Positions 8,451-18,123 are shown, counted from the first letter of the stretch. The stretch: 64,000 bases of DNA from Pseudomonas sp. GM18 (GCF_000282195.1 NZ_AKJT01000094.1:1-64000), one strand, 5' to 3'. Program-made: numbers and translations. The notes: generated by a model from the letters alone, not told the origin.

Positions 8451-8892
8451 GCCTGCGATTTCACCCCTCAGCAGGAGCGGGTGCAGGGAAAAACCTTGAT
8501 CCAGAGCAGTTTCGCGATCAGGAAAACAAGGTAAAACCACCCCGCGCGCTACTTGCAGTAACACGCATATAAGACAACTTCCCGAACCGCTACCCGCTAA
8601 ACAGTTTGAAAACCACAGCAAATAATATTGATTATCATTTAGCGACAACTATGTTCGTTACATTCCCTACAAAACATATTTGACAAAACCCCCGCTAATG
8701 CCCGAACCGCATGGGCTACAGGGCTTTTGAGGTGCGCCATGTCCTTATTCCAATAAATAATTTCGCTATAGGAATTTTACTTGCAGGGTGTTTAGCCATA
8801 AAATCAGCGGGATTGATTGCTGCGACATATCGTCACTGCCTTATTTCTTTATCAAGCTCAGAGACCTTTGCTCTCTGTTAAGGATTACCAGC
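8451..8892 (+). promoter_or_regulatory. nuo operon promoter region
   Basis: Between the aceA terminator and nuoA there are about 440 bases without a gene. AT-rich stretches at 8610-8690 and 8745-8785 are likely to hold the promoter. A TTGACA hexamer at 8680-8685 lacks a convincing -10 at normal spacing. GCTATAGGAAT at about 8765-8775 is a possible -10, but I see no matching -35. No ANR-type TTGAT-N4-ATCAA site is visible. Confidence 0.4.
8624..8642. promoter_or_regulatory. Weak Fur-box-like sequence upstream of nuoA
   Basis: AATATTGATTATCATTTAG matches the 19-bp Fur consensus at 13 of 19 positions by eye, including the block TTGATTATCATT. It is 250 bp upstream of nuoA. This is below what I would call a firm site. 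Confidence 0.25.
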
Positions 8893-9306
8893 ATGCCCGA
8901 AGCGACCGGACTCATGGCCCACAACTGGGGCTTTGCCATTTTCCTTCTGGGTGTCGGCGGCCTTTGCGCCTTCATGCTCGGCGTCTCCAGCCTCCTCGGG
9001 TCAAAAGCCTGGGGCCGCAGCAAAAACGAACCGTTCGAGTCCGGCATGCTACCTACAGGTGGCGCCCGCTTGCGGCTCTCAGCCAAATTCTATCTGGTCG
9101 CGATGCTCTTCGTGATCTTCGATATCGAAGCCCTCTTTCTCTTTGCCTGGTCTGTGTCCGTCCGCGAAAGCGGCTGGACCGGATTCGTCGAAGCTCTCGT
9201 TTTCATAGCAATTCTGTTGGCAGGTCTTGTCTACCTATTTCGAGTGGGCGCCCTTGACTGGGCTCCGGCAGCTCGTCTGAAGCGGCAAGCGAAGCTGAAA
9301 CAATGA
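8893..9306 (+). CDS. nuoA: NADH-quinone oxidoreductase subunit A
   Basis: A 137-residue membrane subunit of complex I with three transmembrane segments (about residues 9-30, 60-85 and 95-118). The conserved loop NEPFESGMLPTGGARLRLSAKFYLVAMLFVIFDIEALFL is complete; it sits at the joint between membrane and peripheral arms. First gene of a 13-gene operon. The ATG at 8893 gives the length and N-terminus expected in Pseudomonas; the frame reaches back to 8788 without an RBS. Confidence 0.97.
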   Translation: MPEATGLMAHNWGFAIFLLGVGGLCAFMLGVSSLLGSKAWGRSKNEPFESGMLPTGGARLRLSAKFYLVAMLFVIFDIEALFLFAWSVSVRESGWTGFVEALVFIAILLAGLVYLFRVGALDWAPAARLKRQAKLKQ

Positions 9307-9316
9307 GGCTTTGGCA

Positions 9317-9991
9317 ATGCAATACAATCTCACCAGGATCGACCCCGATGCTCCTAACGAGCAGTATCCGATTGGCCAACGGGAAACCGTTTCCGATCCG
9401 TTAGAAGATCAAGTCCACAAAAACATTTTCATGGGCAAGCTCGAAGACGTGCTCAACGGCACGATCAACTGGGGGCGCAAGAACTCCCTGTGGCCGTATA
9501 ACTTCGGTCTTTCGTGCTGCTACGTGGAAATGACCACCGCCTTCACGGCGCCCCACGACATCGCGCGCTTTGGCGCCGAGGTAATCCGGGCATCACCGCG
9601 TCAGGCGGATTTCATGGTTATCGCCGGTACCTGCTTCATCAAGATGGCGCCGATCATTCAGCGTCTCTACGAGCAGATGCTCGAACCTAAATGGGTCATT
9701 TCCATGGGTTCGTGCGCCAACTCCGGTGGCATGTACGACATCTACTCCGTCGTTCAAGGGGTGGACAAGTTCCTGCCCGTGGACGTCTACGTGCCTGGCT
9801 GCCCACCCCGCCCTGAAGCTTTTCTGCAAGGCTTGATGCTGTTGCAGGAGTCGATTGGCCAGGAGCGTCGCCCACTTTCCTGGGTCGTTGGTGATCAAGG
9901 CGTTTACCGCGCCGAGATGCCTTCGCAAAAGGAACAGCGCCGCGAACAGCGTATTCAGGTAACCAACCTGCGCAGCCCCGACGAAGTCTGA
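9317..9991 (+). CDS. nuoB: NADH-quinone oxidoreductase subunit B
   Basis: A 224-residue peripheral-arm subunit that holds the terminal [4Fe-4S] cluster N2, which passes electrons to quinone. The four ligands are visible: tandem C67-C68 in FGLSCCYVEM, C133 in MGSCANSGG and C162 in VPGCPPRPE. The start is the ATG at 9317; an upstream TTG is in frame at 9311 but would leave the ATG internal. It lies 10 bp after nuoA. Confidence 0.98.
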   Translation: MQYNLTRIDPDAPNEQYPIGQRETVSDPLEDQVHKNIFMGKLEDVLNGTINWGRKNSLWPYNFGLSCCYVEMTTAFTAPHDIARFGAEVIRASPRQADFMVIAGTCFIKMAPIIQRLYEQMLEPKWVISMGSCANSGGMYDIYSVVQGVDKFLPVDVYVPGCPPRPEAFLQGLMLLQESIGQERRPLSWVVGDQGVYRAEMPSQKEQRREQRIQVTNLRSPDEV

Positions 9992-10063
9992 TCCAGATCT
10001 GCTTCTTTTATAGAACGAGAAACTGGCTTCATTCTTTACGTTGACCGAAAGCGATAAATAACC

Positions 10064-11848
10064 ATGACTGCAGGCAGTGCTCTGTACATCCCGCCTTATA
10101 AGGCAGACGACCAGGATGTGGTCGTCGAACTGAACAACCGTTTTGGCCCAGAGGCGTTCACCGCCCAGCCTACCCGCACCGGCATGCCGGTGCTTTGGGT
10201 TGCCCGTGCCAAACTCGTCGAAGTCCTGACTTTCCTGCGCAACCTGCCCAAGCCGTACGTCATGCTCTATGACCTGCACGGCGTGGACGAGCGTCTGCGC
10301 ACCAAGCGTCAAGGGCTGCCAAACGGCGTCGACTTCACTGTGTTCTATCACTTGATGTCGATCGAACGTAATAGTGACGTAATGATCAAGGTCGCCTTGT
10401 CCGAGAGCGACCTCAACCTGCCGAGCGTCACCAGCATCTGGCCGAATGCCAACTGGTACGAGCGTGAAGTGTGGGACATGTACGGCATCCACTTTGCCGG
10501 CCACCCGCACCTGAGCCGCATCATGATGCCGCCAACCTGGGAAGGTCACCCGCTGCGCAAGGACTTCCCGGCCCGTGCCACCGAGTTCGACCCGTTCAGC
10601 CTGACCCTGGCCAAGCAACAGCTCGAGGAAGAAGCCGCGCGCTTCAAGCCTGAAGACTGGGGCATGAAGCGTTCCGGCCCGAACGAGGACTACATGTTCC
10701 TCAACCTGGGTCCGAACCACCCTTCGGCCCACGGTGCGTTCCGTATCATCCTGCAGCTGGACGGTGAAGAGATCGTCGACTGCGTGCCAGACGTCGGCTA
10801 CCACCACCGTGGTGCCGAAAAGATGGCCGAGCGTCAGTCCTGGCACAGCTTCATTCCGTACACCGACCGTATCGATTACCTCGGCGGCGTGATGAACAAC
10901 CTGCCGTACGTGCTCTCGGTCGAGAAGCTGGCCGGCATCAAGGTGCCCGAGAAGGTCGACGTCATCCGCATCATGATGGCCGAGTTCTTCCGGATCACCA
11001 GCCACCTGCTGTTCCTGGGGACTTACATCCAGGACGTCGGCGCCATGACTCCGGTGTTCTTCACCTTCACCGACCGCCAGAAGGCGTACACGGTGATCGA
11101 AGCCATTACCGGTTTCCGCCTGCACCCGGCCTGGTACCGCATCGGTGGTGTCGCCCACGACCTGCCGCGCGGCTGGGAAAAACTGGTCAAGGATTTCGTC
11201 GAGTGGATGCCAAAGCGTCTGGACGAATACCAGAAAGCCGCACTGGACAACAGCATCCTGCGTGGCCGGACCATCGGCGTCGCCGCCTACAACACCAAGG
11301 AAGCCCTGGAATGGGGCGTCACCGGTGCCGGCCTGCGTTCGACCGGTTGCAATTTCGACCTGCGTAAAGCTCGCCCCTACTCCGGCTACGAAAACTTCGA
11401 ATTCGAAGTCCCGCTGGCGGCCAATGGCGATGCCTACGACCGTTGCATCGTTCGCGTCGAAGAAATGCGCCAGAGCATCAAGATCATCGACCAGTGCTTG
11501 CGCAACATGCCGGAAGGCCCGTACAAGGCGGATCACCCGCTGACCACGCCGCCGCCCAAAGAGCGCACGCTGCAGCACATCGAGACCCTGATCACGCACT
11601 TCCTGCAAGTTTCGTGGGGCCCGGTCATGCCGGCCAACGAATCCTTCCAGATGATCGAAGCGACCAAGGGCATCAACAGTTATTACCTGACGAGCGATGG
11701 CGGCACCATGAGCTACCGCACCCGGATTCGTACCCCAAGCTTCCCGCACCTGCAGCAGATCCCTTCGGTGATCAAAGGCAGCATGGTCGCGGACTTGATC
11801 GCGTACCTGGGTAGTATCGATTTCGTTATGGCCGACGTGGACCGCTAA
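10064..11848 (+). CDS. nuoCD: NADH-quinone oxidoreductase fused subunit C/D
   Basis: A 594-residue fusion. Residues 1-180 are the NuoC (30 kDa) domain with the motif WYEREVWDMYGIHFAGHPHL. From about residue 205 comes the NuoD (49 kDa) domain with GPNHPSAHGAFR and VDVIRIMMAEFFRI-type quinone-site sequences. NuoC and NuoD help form the quinone cavity with NuoB. The fusion is the normal state in enterobacteria and pseudomonads. The gap to nuoB is 72 bp, and the gap to nuoE is 2 bp. Confidence 0.98.
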   Translation: MTAGSALYIPPYKADDQDVVVELNNRFGPEAFTAQPTRTGMPVLWVARAKLVEVLTFLRNLPKPYVMLYDLHGVDERLRTKRQGLPNGVDFTVFYHLMSIERNSDVMIKVALSESDLNLPSVTSIWPNANWYEREVWDMYGIHFAGHPHLSRIMMPPTWEGHPLRKDFPARATEFDPFSLTLAKQQLEEEAARFKPEDWGMKRSGPNEDYMFLNLGPNHPSAHGAFRIILQLDGEEIVDCVPDVGYHHRGAEKMAERQSWHSFIPYTDRIDYLGGVMNNLPYVLSVEKLAGIKVPEKVDVIRIMMAEFFRITSHLLFLGTYIQDVGAMTPVFFTFTDRQKAYTVIEAITGFRLHPAWYRIGGVAHDLPRGWEKLVKDFVEWMPKRLDEYQKAALDNSILRGRTIGVAAYNTKEALEWGVTGAGLRSTGCNFDLRKARPYSGYENFEFEVPLAANGDAYDRCIVRVEEMRQSIKIIDQCLRNMPEGPYKADHPLTTPPPKERTLQHIETLITHFLQVSWGPVMPANESFQMIEATKGINSYYLTSDGGTMSYRTRIRTPSFPHLQQIPSVIKGSMVADLIAYLGSIDFVMADVDR

Positions 11849-11850
11849 GC

Positions 11851-12348
11851 ATGAACAGCCCGCTTATCCAGACAGACCGTTTCGCCCTGAGCGAAACCGA
11901 GCGCTCGGCCATCGAGCACGAGCTGCATCACTACGAAGACCCGCGCGCGGCGTCGATCGAAGCCCTGAAGATCGTCCAGAAGGAACGTGGTTGGGTGCCT
12001 GATGGCGCGCTCTACGCCATCGGCGAAATCCTCGGCATCCCGGCCAGCGACGTTGAAGGGGTGGCGACGTTCTATAGCCAGATCTTCCGTCAGCCCGTCG
12101 GCCGTCACATCATTCGCGTCTGCGACAGCATGGTCTGCTACATCGGCGGCCATGAATCGGTGGTCAGCGAAATCCAGAGCAAGCTGGGCATCGGCCTGGG
12201 CCAGACCACCGCCGACGGTCGTTTCACCCTGCTGCCGGTTTGCTGCCTCGGCAATTGCGACAAGGCGCCGGCGCTGATGATCGATGACGACACGTTCGGT
12301 GATGTACAGCCTGCCGGCGTTGCCAAATTGCTCGAGGGCTACGTATGA
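11851..12348 (+). CDS. nuoE: NADH-quinone oxidoreductase subunit E
   Basis: A 165-residue thioredoxin-like subunit of the NADH-oxidising module. It binds the [2Fe-2S] cluster N1a through the cysteine pairs C-x4-C (CDSMVC) and C-x3-C (CLGNC). The last four bases overlap nuoF (ATGA at 12345), which fits stoichiometric co-translation of the E-F pair. Confidence 0.97.
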   Translation: MNSPLIQTDRFALSETERSAIEHELHHYEDPRAASIEALKIVQKERGWVPDGALYAIGEILGIPASDVEGVATFYSQIFRQPVGRHIIRVCDSMVCYIGGHESVVSEIQSKLGIGLGQTTADGRFTLLPVCCLGNCDKAPALMIDDDTFGDVQPAGVAKLLEGYV

Positions 12349-13700
12349 CCCTGACTTCCTTTGGTCCTGCCAACCGCATCAAGCGTTCGGCCGAGACTCA
12401 CCCGCTCACCTGGCGCCTGCGTGACGACGGCGAAGCCGTATGGCTCGACGAGTACCAGGCCAAGAACGGTTACGCCGCTGCGCGCAAGGCCTTCGCCGAC
12501 ATGGCCCAGGACGACATCGTCCAGACCGTGAAAGACTCCGGCCTCAAGGGTCGCGGCGGTGCAGGCTTCCCCACGGGCGTGAAGTGGGGCCTGATGCCCA
12601 AGGACGAATCCATCAACATCCGCTACCTGCTGTGCAACGCGGATGAAATGGAGCCGAACACCTGGAAAGACCGCATGCTGATGGAGCAACTGCCCCATCT
12701 GCTGATCGAAGGCATGCTGATCAGTGCTCGCGCGCTGAAAACCTACCGTGGCTACATCTTCCTGCGTGGCGAATACACCACCGCCGCCAGGCACCTGAAC
12801 CGTGCCGTGGAAGAAGCCAAGGCAGCAGGCCTGCTGGGCAAGAACATCCTGGGCAGCGGCTTCGATTTCGAGCTGTTCGTCCACACCGGTGCCGGGCGTT
12901 ACATCTGCGGTGAAGAAACCGCGCTGATCAACTCCCTCGAAGGCCGCCGCGCCAACCCGCGCTCCAAGCCGCCCTTCCCTGCCGCCGTGGGCGTGTGGGG
13001 CAAGCCGACTTGCGTGAACAACGTCGAAACCCTGTGCAACGTGCCGGCGATCATTGCCGACGGCGTGGACTGGTACAAATCGTTGGCCCGCGAAGGCAGC
13101 GAAGACATGGGCACCAAGCTCATGGGCTTCTCCGGCAAGGTCAAGAACCCGGGCCTGTGGGAATTGCCGTTCGGCGTCACCGGTCGCGAGCTGTTCGAAG
13201 ACTACGCCGGTGGCATGCGCGACGGGTACAAGCTCAAGTGCTGGCAGCCAGGTGGCGCCGGTACCGGCTTCCTGTTGCCGGAACACCTGGACGCACAAAT
13301 GTACGCCGGCGGCATCGCCAAAGTGGGCACCCGTATGGGTACCGGCCTGGCCATGGCGGTGGACGACAGCGTCAACATGGTGTCCCTGCTGCGCAACATG
13401 GAAGAGTTCTTCGCCCGTGAATCGTGCGGTTTCTGCACCCCGTGCCGTGACGGTCTGCCGTGGAGCGTCAAGCTGCTGCGTGCGATCGAGAACGGTGAAG
13501 GGCAAGCCGGCGATATCGAGACCCTGCTGGGTCTGGTCGGTTTCCTCGGCCCAGGCAAGACCTTCTGTGCTCACGCACCGGGTGCCGTGGAGCCGTTGGG
13601 CAGTGCCATCAAATACTTCCGTCCAGAGTTCGAAGCCGGCATCGCGCCTACCCGCGCCGTCGTCCCGCCTCTGGCAAAGCCGATCGTAGTCGGCGCTTAA
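12345..13700 (+). CDS. nuoF: NADH-quinone oxidoreductase subunit F (NADH/FMN-binding)
   Basis: A 451-residue flavoprotein subunit that takes the hydride from NADH onto FMN. The NADH/FMN-binding glycine-rich stretch GLKGRGGAGFPTGVKW is near residue 66, and GAGRYICGEETALINSLEG follows near 181. The [4Fe-4S] cluster N3 motif ESCGFCTPCRDG is near residue 360, with a fourth cysteine in KTFCAHAPG. It is the last gene before an unusual 137-bp gap. Confidence 0.98.
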   Translation: MTLTSFGPANRIKRSAETHPLTWRLRDDGEAVWLDEYQAKNGYAAARKAFADMAQDDIVQTVKDSGLKGRGGAGFPTGVKWGLMPKDESINIRYLLCNADEMEPNTWKDRMLMEQLPHLLIEGMLISARALKTYRGYIFLRGEYTTAARHLNRAVEEAKAAGLLGKNILGSGFDFELFVHTGAGRYICGEETALINSLEGRRANPRSKPPFPAAVGVWGKPTCVNNVETLCNVPAIIADGVDWYKSLAREGSEDMGTKLMGFSGKVKNPGLWELPFGVTGRELFEDYAGGMRDGYKLKCWQPGGAGTGFLLPEHLDAQMYAGGIAKVGTRMGTGLAMAVDDSVNMVSLLRNMEEFFARESCGFCTPCRDGLPWSVKLLRAIENGEGQAGDIETLLGLVGFLGPGKTFCAHAPGAVEPLGSAIKYFRPEFEAGIAPTRAVVPPLAKPIVVGA

Positions 13701-13709
13701 CGCTTTAAA

Positions 13710-13739
13710 AAAGGCGAACGGTCCGTGCCGTTCGCCTTT
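13710..13739. terminator. Terminator-like hairpin inside the nuo operon (nuoF-nuoG gap)
   Basis: A 12-bp perfect stem (AAAGGCGAACGG with CCGTTCGCCTTT) and 6-base loop start 9 bases after the nuoF stop. The stem ends in CCTTT and is followed by C, so the U-tail is short. It may attenuate transcription, protect the 3' end of a processed nuoA-F mRNA, or be a REP-like relic. Confidence 0.6.
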
Positions 13740-13837
13740 CGTCCGATGACGCCTTTCGAGGCTGTTTGGATTTGGACGGATAACAAGATTCCATTAGCCA
13801 CGCCCGCTGACACCGGGCCAACGAAGAACTTTGAACC

Positions 13838-16552
13838 ATGGCCACTATCCACGTAGACGGCAAAGAGCTCGAAGTCGATGGGGCAGACAACCTGTTACAG
13901 GCATGTCTGTCGCTAGGCCTCGATATCCCTTATTTCTGCTGGCACCCAGCCCTTGGCAGCGTTGGCGCTTGCCGCCAGTGCGCGGTCAAGCAGTACACCG
14001 ACGAGAACGACAAGCGTGGTCGGATCGTCATGTCCTGCATGACCCCCGCCACCGACGGCAGCTGGATCTCCATCGACGACGAAGAAGCGAAAGTATTCCG
14101 CGCAAGCGTTGTTGAATGGCTGATGACCAACCACCCTCACGACTGCCCGGTCTGTGAGGAAGGCGGTCACTGCCACCTGCAAGACATGACCGTGATGACC
14201 GGCCACAACGAGCGCCGTTATCGCTTCACCAAGCGTACTCACCAGAACCAGCAACTGGGCCCGTTCATTTCCCACGAAATGAACCGCTGCATCGCCTGCT
14301 ATCGCTGCGTGCGCTTCTATAAGGACTACGCCGGCGGCACCGATCTCGGTGTGTTTGGCGCCCACGACAACGTGTACTTCGGTCGCGTTGAAGACGGCAC
14401 CCTGGAAAGCGAGTTCTCCGGCAACCTCACCGAGGTCTGCCCGACCGGTGTGTTCACCGACAAGACTCACTCCGAGCGCTACAACCGCAAGTGGGACATG
14501 CAGTTCTCGCCGAGCATCTGCCATGGCTGCTCCAGCGGTTGCAACATCTCCCCGGGCGAGCGTTACGGTGAACTGCGCCGCATCGAAAACCGTTTCAACG
14601 GTTCGGTGAACCAGTACTTCCTGTGCGACCGTGGCCGTTTCGGCTATGGCTATGTCAACCGCAAGGATCGCCCACGTCAGCCACTGCTGGCCGACGGCGC
14701 GAAACTGAGCCTGGACGAAGCACTGGATAAAGCCGCCGACCTGCTGCGCGGTCGCAACATCGTCGGTATCGGTTCGCCGCGCGCCAGCCTCGAAAGCAAC
14801 TACGCGTTGCGCGAGCTGGTCGGCGCCGAGCACTTCTACTCCGGTATCGAAGCCTCGGAGCTGGAGCGCATTCGTCTGGTCATGCAGGTGCTCAAAGACA
14901 GCCCGCTGCCGATCCCGAACATGCGCGACATCGAAGACCACGATGCGATTTTCGTCCTCGGCGAAGACCTGACCCAGACCGCTGCGCGCATGGCCCTGGC
15001 CCTGCGTCAATCGGTCAAGGGCAAGGCCGAAGACATGGCCGACGCGATGCGCGTTCAGCCATGGCTCGACGCCGCGGTGAAGAACATCGGCCAGCACGAA
15101 CTGAACCCGCTGTTCATCGCCAGCCTGGCTGAAACCAAGCTCGACGACATCGCTGAGGAATGCGTTCACGCAGCGCCAGACGACCTGGCCCGCATCGGTT
15201 TCGCCGTGGCTCACGCCCTCGACGCCAGCGCTCCAGCCGTAGAAGGCCTGGATGCCGAAGCGCTGGAGCTGGCCAAGCGTATCGCCGACGCCCTGCTCGC
15301 AGCCAAGCGTCCGCTGATCATCGCCGGTACCTCGCTGGGTTCCAAGGCGCTGATCGAAGCGGCGGCGAACATCGCCAAAGCCCTGAAGCTGCGCGAGAAG
15401 AACGGTTCCATCAGCCTGATCGTGCCGGAGGCCAACAGCCTCGGCCTGGCCATGCTCGGCGGCAACTCGGTCGACGAGGCGCTGCAAGCGGTGATCTCTG
15501 GCGGTGCCGACGCCATCGTCGTGCTGGAAAACGATCTGTACACCCGTACCGACAAATCCAAGGTCGATGCTGCCCTGAACGCTGCGAAAGTGGTGATCGT
15601 GGCGGACCATCAGAAGACCGCCACCAGCGATCGCGCGCACCTGGTGCTACCAGCGGCCAGCTTCGCTGAAGGCGACGGTACGCTGGTCAGCCAGGAAGGC
15701 CGCGCCCAGCGCTTCTTCCAGGTCTTCGACCCGACTTACCTCGACGCGAGCATTCTGGTTCACGAAGGCTGGCGCTGGCTGCATGCCCTGCGTTCGACCC
15801 TGCTGAACCAGCCGATCGACTGGACCCAACTGGACCACGTCACCGCTGCCGTTGCTGCAAGCACGCCGCAACTGGCGCGTATCGTCGATGCTGCACCGTC
15901 TGCTGCGTTCCGGATCAAAGGCCTGAAACTGGCGCGCGAACCGCTGCGTTACTCCGGTCGTACCGCCATGCGCGCCGACATCAGCGTGCACGAACCGCGT
16001 ACTTCCCAGGATAACGACACCGCGTTCTCGTTCTCGATGGAAGGTTACTCGGGCTCCGTCGAACCGCGTCAGCAAGTACCTTTCGCCTGGTCTCCGGGCT
16101 GGAACTCGCCGCAAGCCTGGAACAAGTTCCAGGACGAAGTCGGTGGTCACCTGCGCGCTGGCGACCCGGGCACTCGCCTGATCGAAAGCACCGGTGATTC
16201 GCTGAACTGGTTCGCCAGTGTTCCGCGTGCGTTCAACCCGGCGCCAGGCACCTGGCAGGTCGTGCCGTTCTTCCATCTGTTCGGCAGCGAAGAGAACTCT
16301 TCCAAAGCCGCACCGGTGCAGGAACGCATCCCGGCCGCCTACGTGTCGCTGGCCAAGTCCGAAGCCGATCGCCTGGGTGTCAATGACGGTGCCCTGCTGA
16401 GCTTGAACGTTGCTGGCCAGACTTTGCGTCTGCCGCTGCGCATCAACGAAGAGCTGGGTGCCGGCCTGGTTGCATTGCCTGCAGGTATCGCCGGCATTCC
16501 ACCAGCCATCTTTGGCAAATCCGTTGACGGTCTGCAGGAGGCAGCGCTATGA
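13838..16552 (+). CDS. nuoG: NADH-quinone oxidoreductase subunit G
   Basis: A 904-residue iron-sulfur subunit. The N-terminal ferredoxin domain holds [2Fe-2S] N1b with C34, C45, C48 and C67, the same numbers as in E. coli. Next come the His-Cys ligated N5 motif, the N4 motif (CIACYRCVRF and CPTG), and a CHGCSSGCN segment for the extra cluster N7 found in enterobacterial-type NuoG. The rest is a molybdopterin-oxidoreductase-like fold without cofactor. The start is ATG 13838 (MATIHVDGKELEV); the preceding 137 bp is non-coding. It overlaps nuoH by 4 bases. Confidence 0.97.
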   Translation: MATIHVDGKELEVDGADNLLQACLSLGLDIPYFCWHPALGSVGACRQCAVKQYTDENDKRGRIVMSCMTPATDGSWISIDDEEAKVFRASVVEWLMTNHPHDCPVCEEGGHCHLQDMTVMTGHNERRYRFTKRTHQNQQLGPFISHEMNRCIACYRCVRFYKDYAGGTDLGVFGAHDNVYFGRVEDGTLESEFSGNLTEVCPTGVFTDKTHSERYNRKWDMQFSPSICHGCSSGCNISPGERYGELRRIENRFNGSVNQYFLCDRGRFGYGYVNRKDRPRQPLLADGAKLSLDEALDKAADLLRGRNIVGIGSPRASLESNYALRELVGAEHFYSGIEASELERIRLVMQVLKDSPLPIPNMRDIEDHDAIFVLGEDLTQTAARMALALRQSVKGKAEDMADAMRVQPWLDAAVKNIGQHELNPLFIASLAETKLDDIAEECVHAAPDDLARIGFAVAHALDASAPAVEGLDAEALELAKRIADALLAAKRPLIIAGTSLGSKALIEAAANIAKALKLREKNGSISLIVPEANSLGLAMLGGNSVDEALQAVISGGADAIVVLENDLYTRTDKSKVDAALNAAKVVIVADHQKTATSDRAHLVLPAASFAEGDGTLVSQEGRAQRFFQVFDPTYLDASILVHEGWRWLHALRSTLLNQPIDWTQLDHVTAAVAASTPQLARIVDAAPSAAFRIKGLKLAREPLRYSGRTAMRADISVHEPRTSQDNDTAFSFSMEGYSGSVEPRQQVPFAWSPGWNSPQAWNKFQDEVGGHLRAGDPGTRLIESTGDSLNWFASVPRAFNPAPGTWQVVPFFHLFGSEENSSKAAPVQERIPAAYVSLAKSEADRLGVNDGALLSLNVAGQTLRLPLRINEELGAGLVALPAGIAGIPPAIFGKSVDGLQEAAL

Positions 16553-17556
16553 CCTTGTTCACTCCTGAAGTGATCGACGTAATCATCGCGGTCCTCAAGG
16601 CCATCGTGATTCTGCTCGCCGTAGTGGTTTGCGGCGCGCTGCTGAGCTGGGTCGAGCGTCGTTTGCTCGCCCTCTGGCAGGACCGTTACGGTCCTAACCG
16701 CGTCGGCCCGTTCGGCGCGTTCCAGATTGCGGCCGACATGATCAAGATGTTCTTCAAGGAAGACTGGACCCCGCCGTTCGCCGACAAGGTGATCTTCACC
16801 TTGGCACCGGTCGTGGCCATGAGCGCCTTGCTGATTGCCTTCGCGATCATCCCGATCACCCCGACCTGGGGCGTGGCGGATATCAACATCGGCATCCTGT
16901 TCTTCTTCGCCATGGCGGGTCTGTCGGTCTACGCGGTGCTGTTCGCCGGCTGGTCGAGCAACAACAAGTTCGCCCTGTTGGGCAGCTTGCGGGCCTCGGC
17001 ACAAACCGTGTCGTACGAAGTGTTCATGGGCCTGTCGCTGATGGGCATCGTGATCCAGGTTGGCTCGTTCAACATGCGCGACATCGTTGAATACCAGGCG
17101 CAGAACATGTGGTTCATCATTCCGCAGATCTTCGGTTTCCTGACCTTCTTCATCGCTGGCGTCGCCGTGACTCACCGTCACCCGTTCGACCAGCCGGAAG
17201 CGGAACAGGAACTGGCCGACGGTTACCACATTGAATACGCCGGCATGAAATGGGGCATGTTCTTCGTGGGTGAGTACATCGGCATCGTGTTGATTTCGGC
17301 GCTGTTGGTCACGCTGTTCTTCGGTGGCTGGCACGGCCCGTTCGGCCTGCTGCCGCAGATCCCGTTCATCTGGTTCGCACTGAAAACCGCGTTCTTCATC
17401 ATGTTCTTCATCCTGCTGCGCGCCTCGATCCCGCGCCCACGGTATGACCAAGTGATGGACTTCAGCTGGAAGTTCTGCCTGCCGCTGACCCTCATCAACA
17501 TGCTGGTGACCGCTGCGATCGTGTTGCTCAACACGCCCGCCGTCGCGGCTCAGTGA
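16549..17556 (+). CDS. nuoH: NADH-quinone oxidoreductase subunit H
   Basis: A 335-residue membrane subunit with about eight helices that contacts the peripheral arm and forms the quinone entrance. Conserved segments include WVERRLLALWQDRYGPNRVGPFG near residue 35 and HPFDQPEAEQELADGYHIEYAGMKWGMFF near residue 210, which carries the acidic residues of the E-channel. It overlaps nuoG by an ATGA. Confidence 0.97.
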   Translation: MTLFTPEVIDVIIAVLKAIVILLAVVVCGALLSWVERRLLALWQDRYGPNRVGPFGAFQIAADMIKMFFKEDWTPPFADKVIFTLAPVVAMSALLIAFAIIPITPTWGVADINIGILFFFAMAGLSVYAVLFAGWSSNNKFALLGSLRASAQTVSYEVFMGLSLMGIVIQVGSFNMRDIVEYQAQNMWFIIPQIFGFLTFFIAGVAVTHRHPFDQPEAEQELADGYHIEYAGMKWGMFFVGEYIGIVLISALLVTLFFGGWHGPFGLLPQIPFIWFALKTAFFIMFFILLRASIPRPRYDQVMDFSWKFCLPLTLINMLVTAAIVLLNTPAVAAQ

Positions 17557-17568
17557 GGATAGAGAATC

Positions 17569-18114
17569 ATGAAGTACATTTTTGACATCGTGCATGGCTT
17601 CTTCACCCAGCTTCGCAGCCTGGTGATGATCTTCGGCCACGCCTTCCGCAAGCGCGACACACTGCAGTACCCGGAAGAACCCGTGTACCTGCCGCCGCGT
17701 TTCCGTGGCCGTATCGTCCTGACCCGCGACCCCGACGGCGAAGAGCGTTGTGTAGCCTGCAACCTGTGCGCCGTGGCGTGCCCGGTGGGTTGCATCTCGC
17801 TGCAGAAAGCTGAAACCGAAGACGGTCGCTGGTACCCGGACTTCTTCCGCATCAACTTCTCGCGCTGCATTTTCTGCGGCCTCTGCGAGGAAGCCTGCCC
17901 GACCACCGCGATCCAGCTGACACCGGATTTCGAAATGGCCGAGTTCAAGCGGCAGGACCTGGTTTACGAGAAAGAAGATCTGCTGATCTCCGGTCCCGGT
18001 AAAAACCCTGACTACAACTTCTATCGTGTTGCAGGTATGGCGATTGCCGGTAAGCCAAAAGGTGCCGCGCAGAATGAAGCCGAGCCGATCAACGTGAAGA
18101 GCTTGCTGCCTTAA
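17569..18114 (+). CDS. nuoI: NADH-quinone oxidoreductase subunit I
   Basis: A 181-residue 2x[4Fe-4S] ferredoxin subunit carrying clusters N6a and N6b. The two motifs are CVACNLCAVACPVGC and CIFCGLCEEACPTTA. It lies 12 bp after nuoH, and an RBS-like GAGGATAGAG precedes the ATG. Confidence 0.97.
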   Translation: MKYIFDIVHGFFTQLRSLVMIFGHAFRKRDTLQYPEEPVYLPPRFRGRIVLTRDPDGEERCVACNLCAVACPVGCISLQKAETEDGRWYPDFFRINFSRCIFCGLCEEACPTTAIQLTPDFEMAEFKRQDLVYEKEDLLISGPGKNPDYNFYRVAGMAIAGKPKGAAQNEAEPINVKSLLP

Positions 18115-18123
18115 GGAAGAACG

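Noticed and set aside
8680..8708. Sigma-70 promoter from TTGACA at 8680
   Set aside because: No acceptable -10 hexamer lies 15-19 bp downstream.
9593..11749. 718-codon open frame antisense to nuoB-nuoCD
   Set aside because: It arises from G/C-biased third positions of the real genes opposite; the translation is His/Val/Asp-rich without any recognisable domain.
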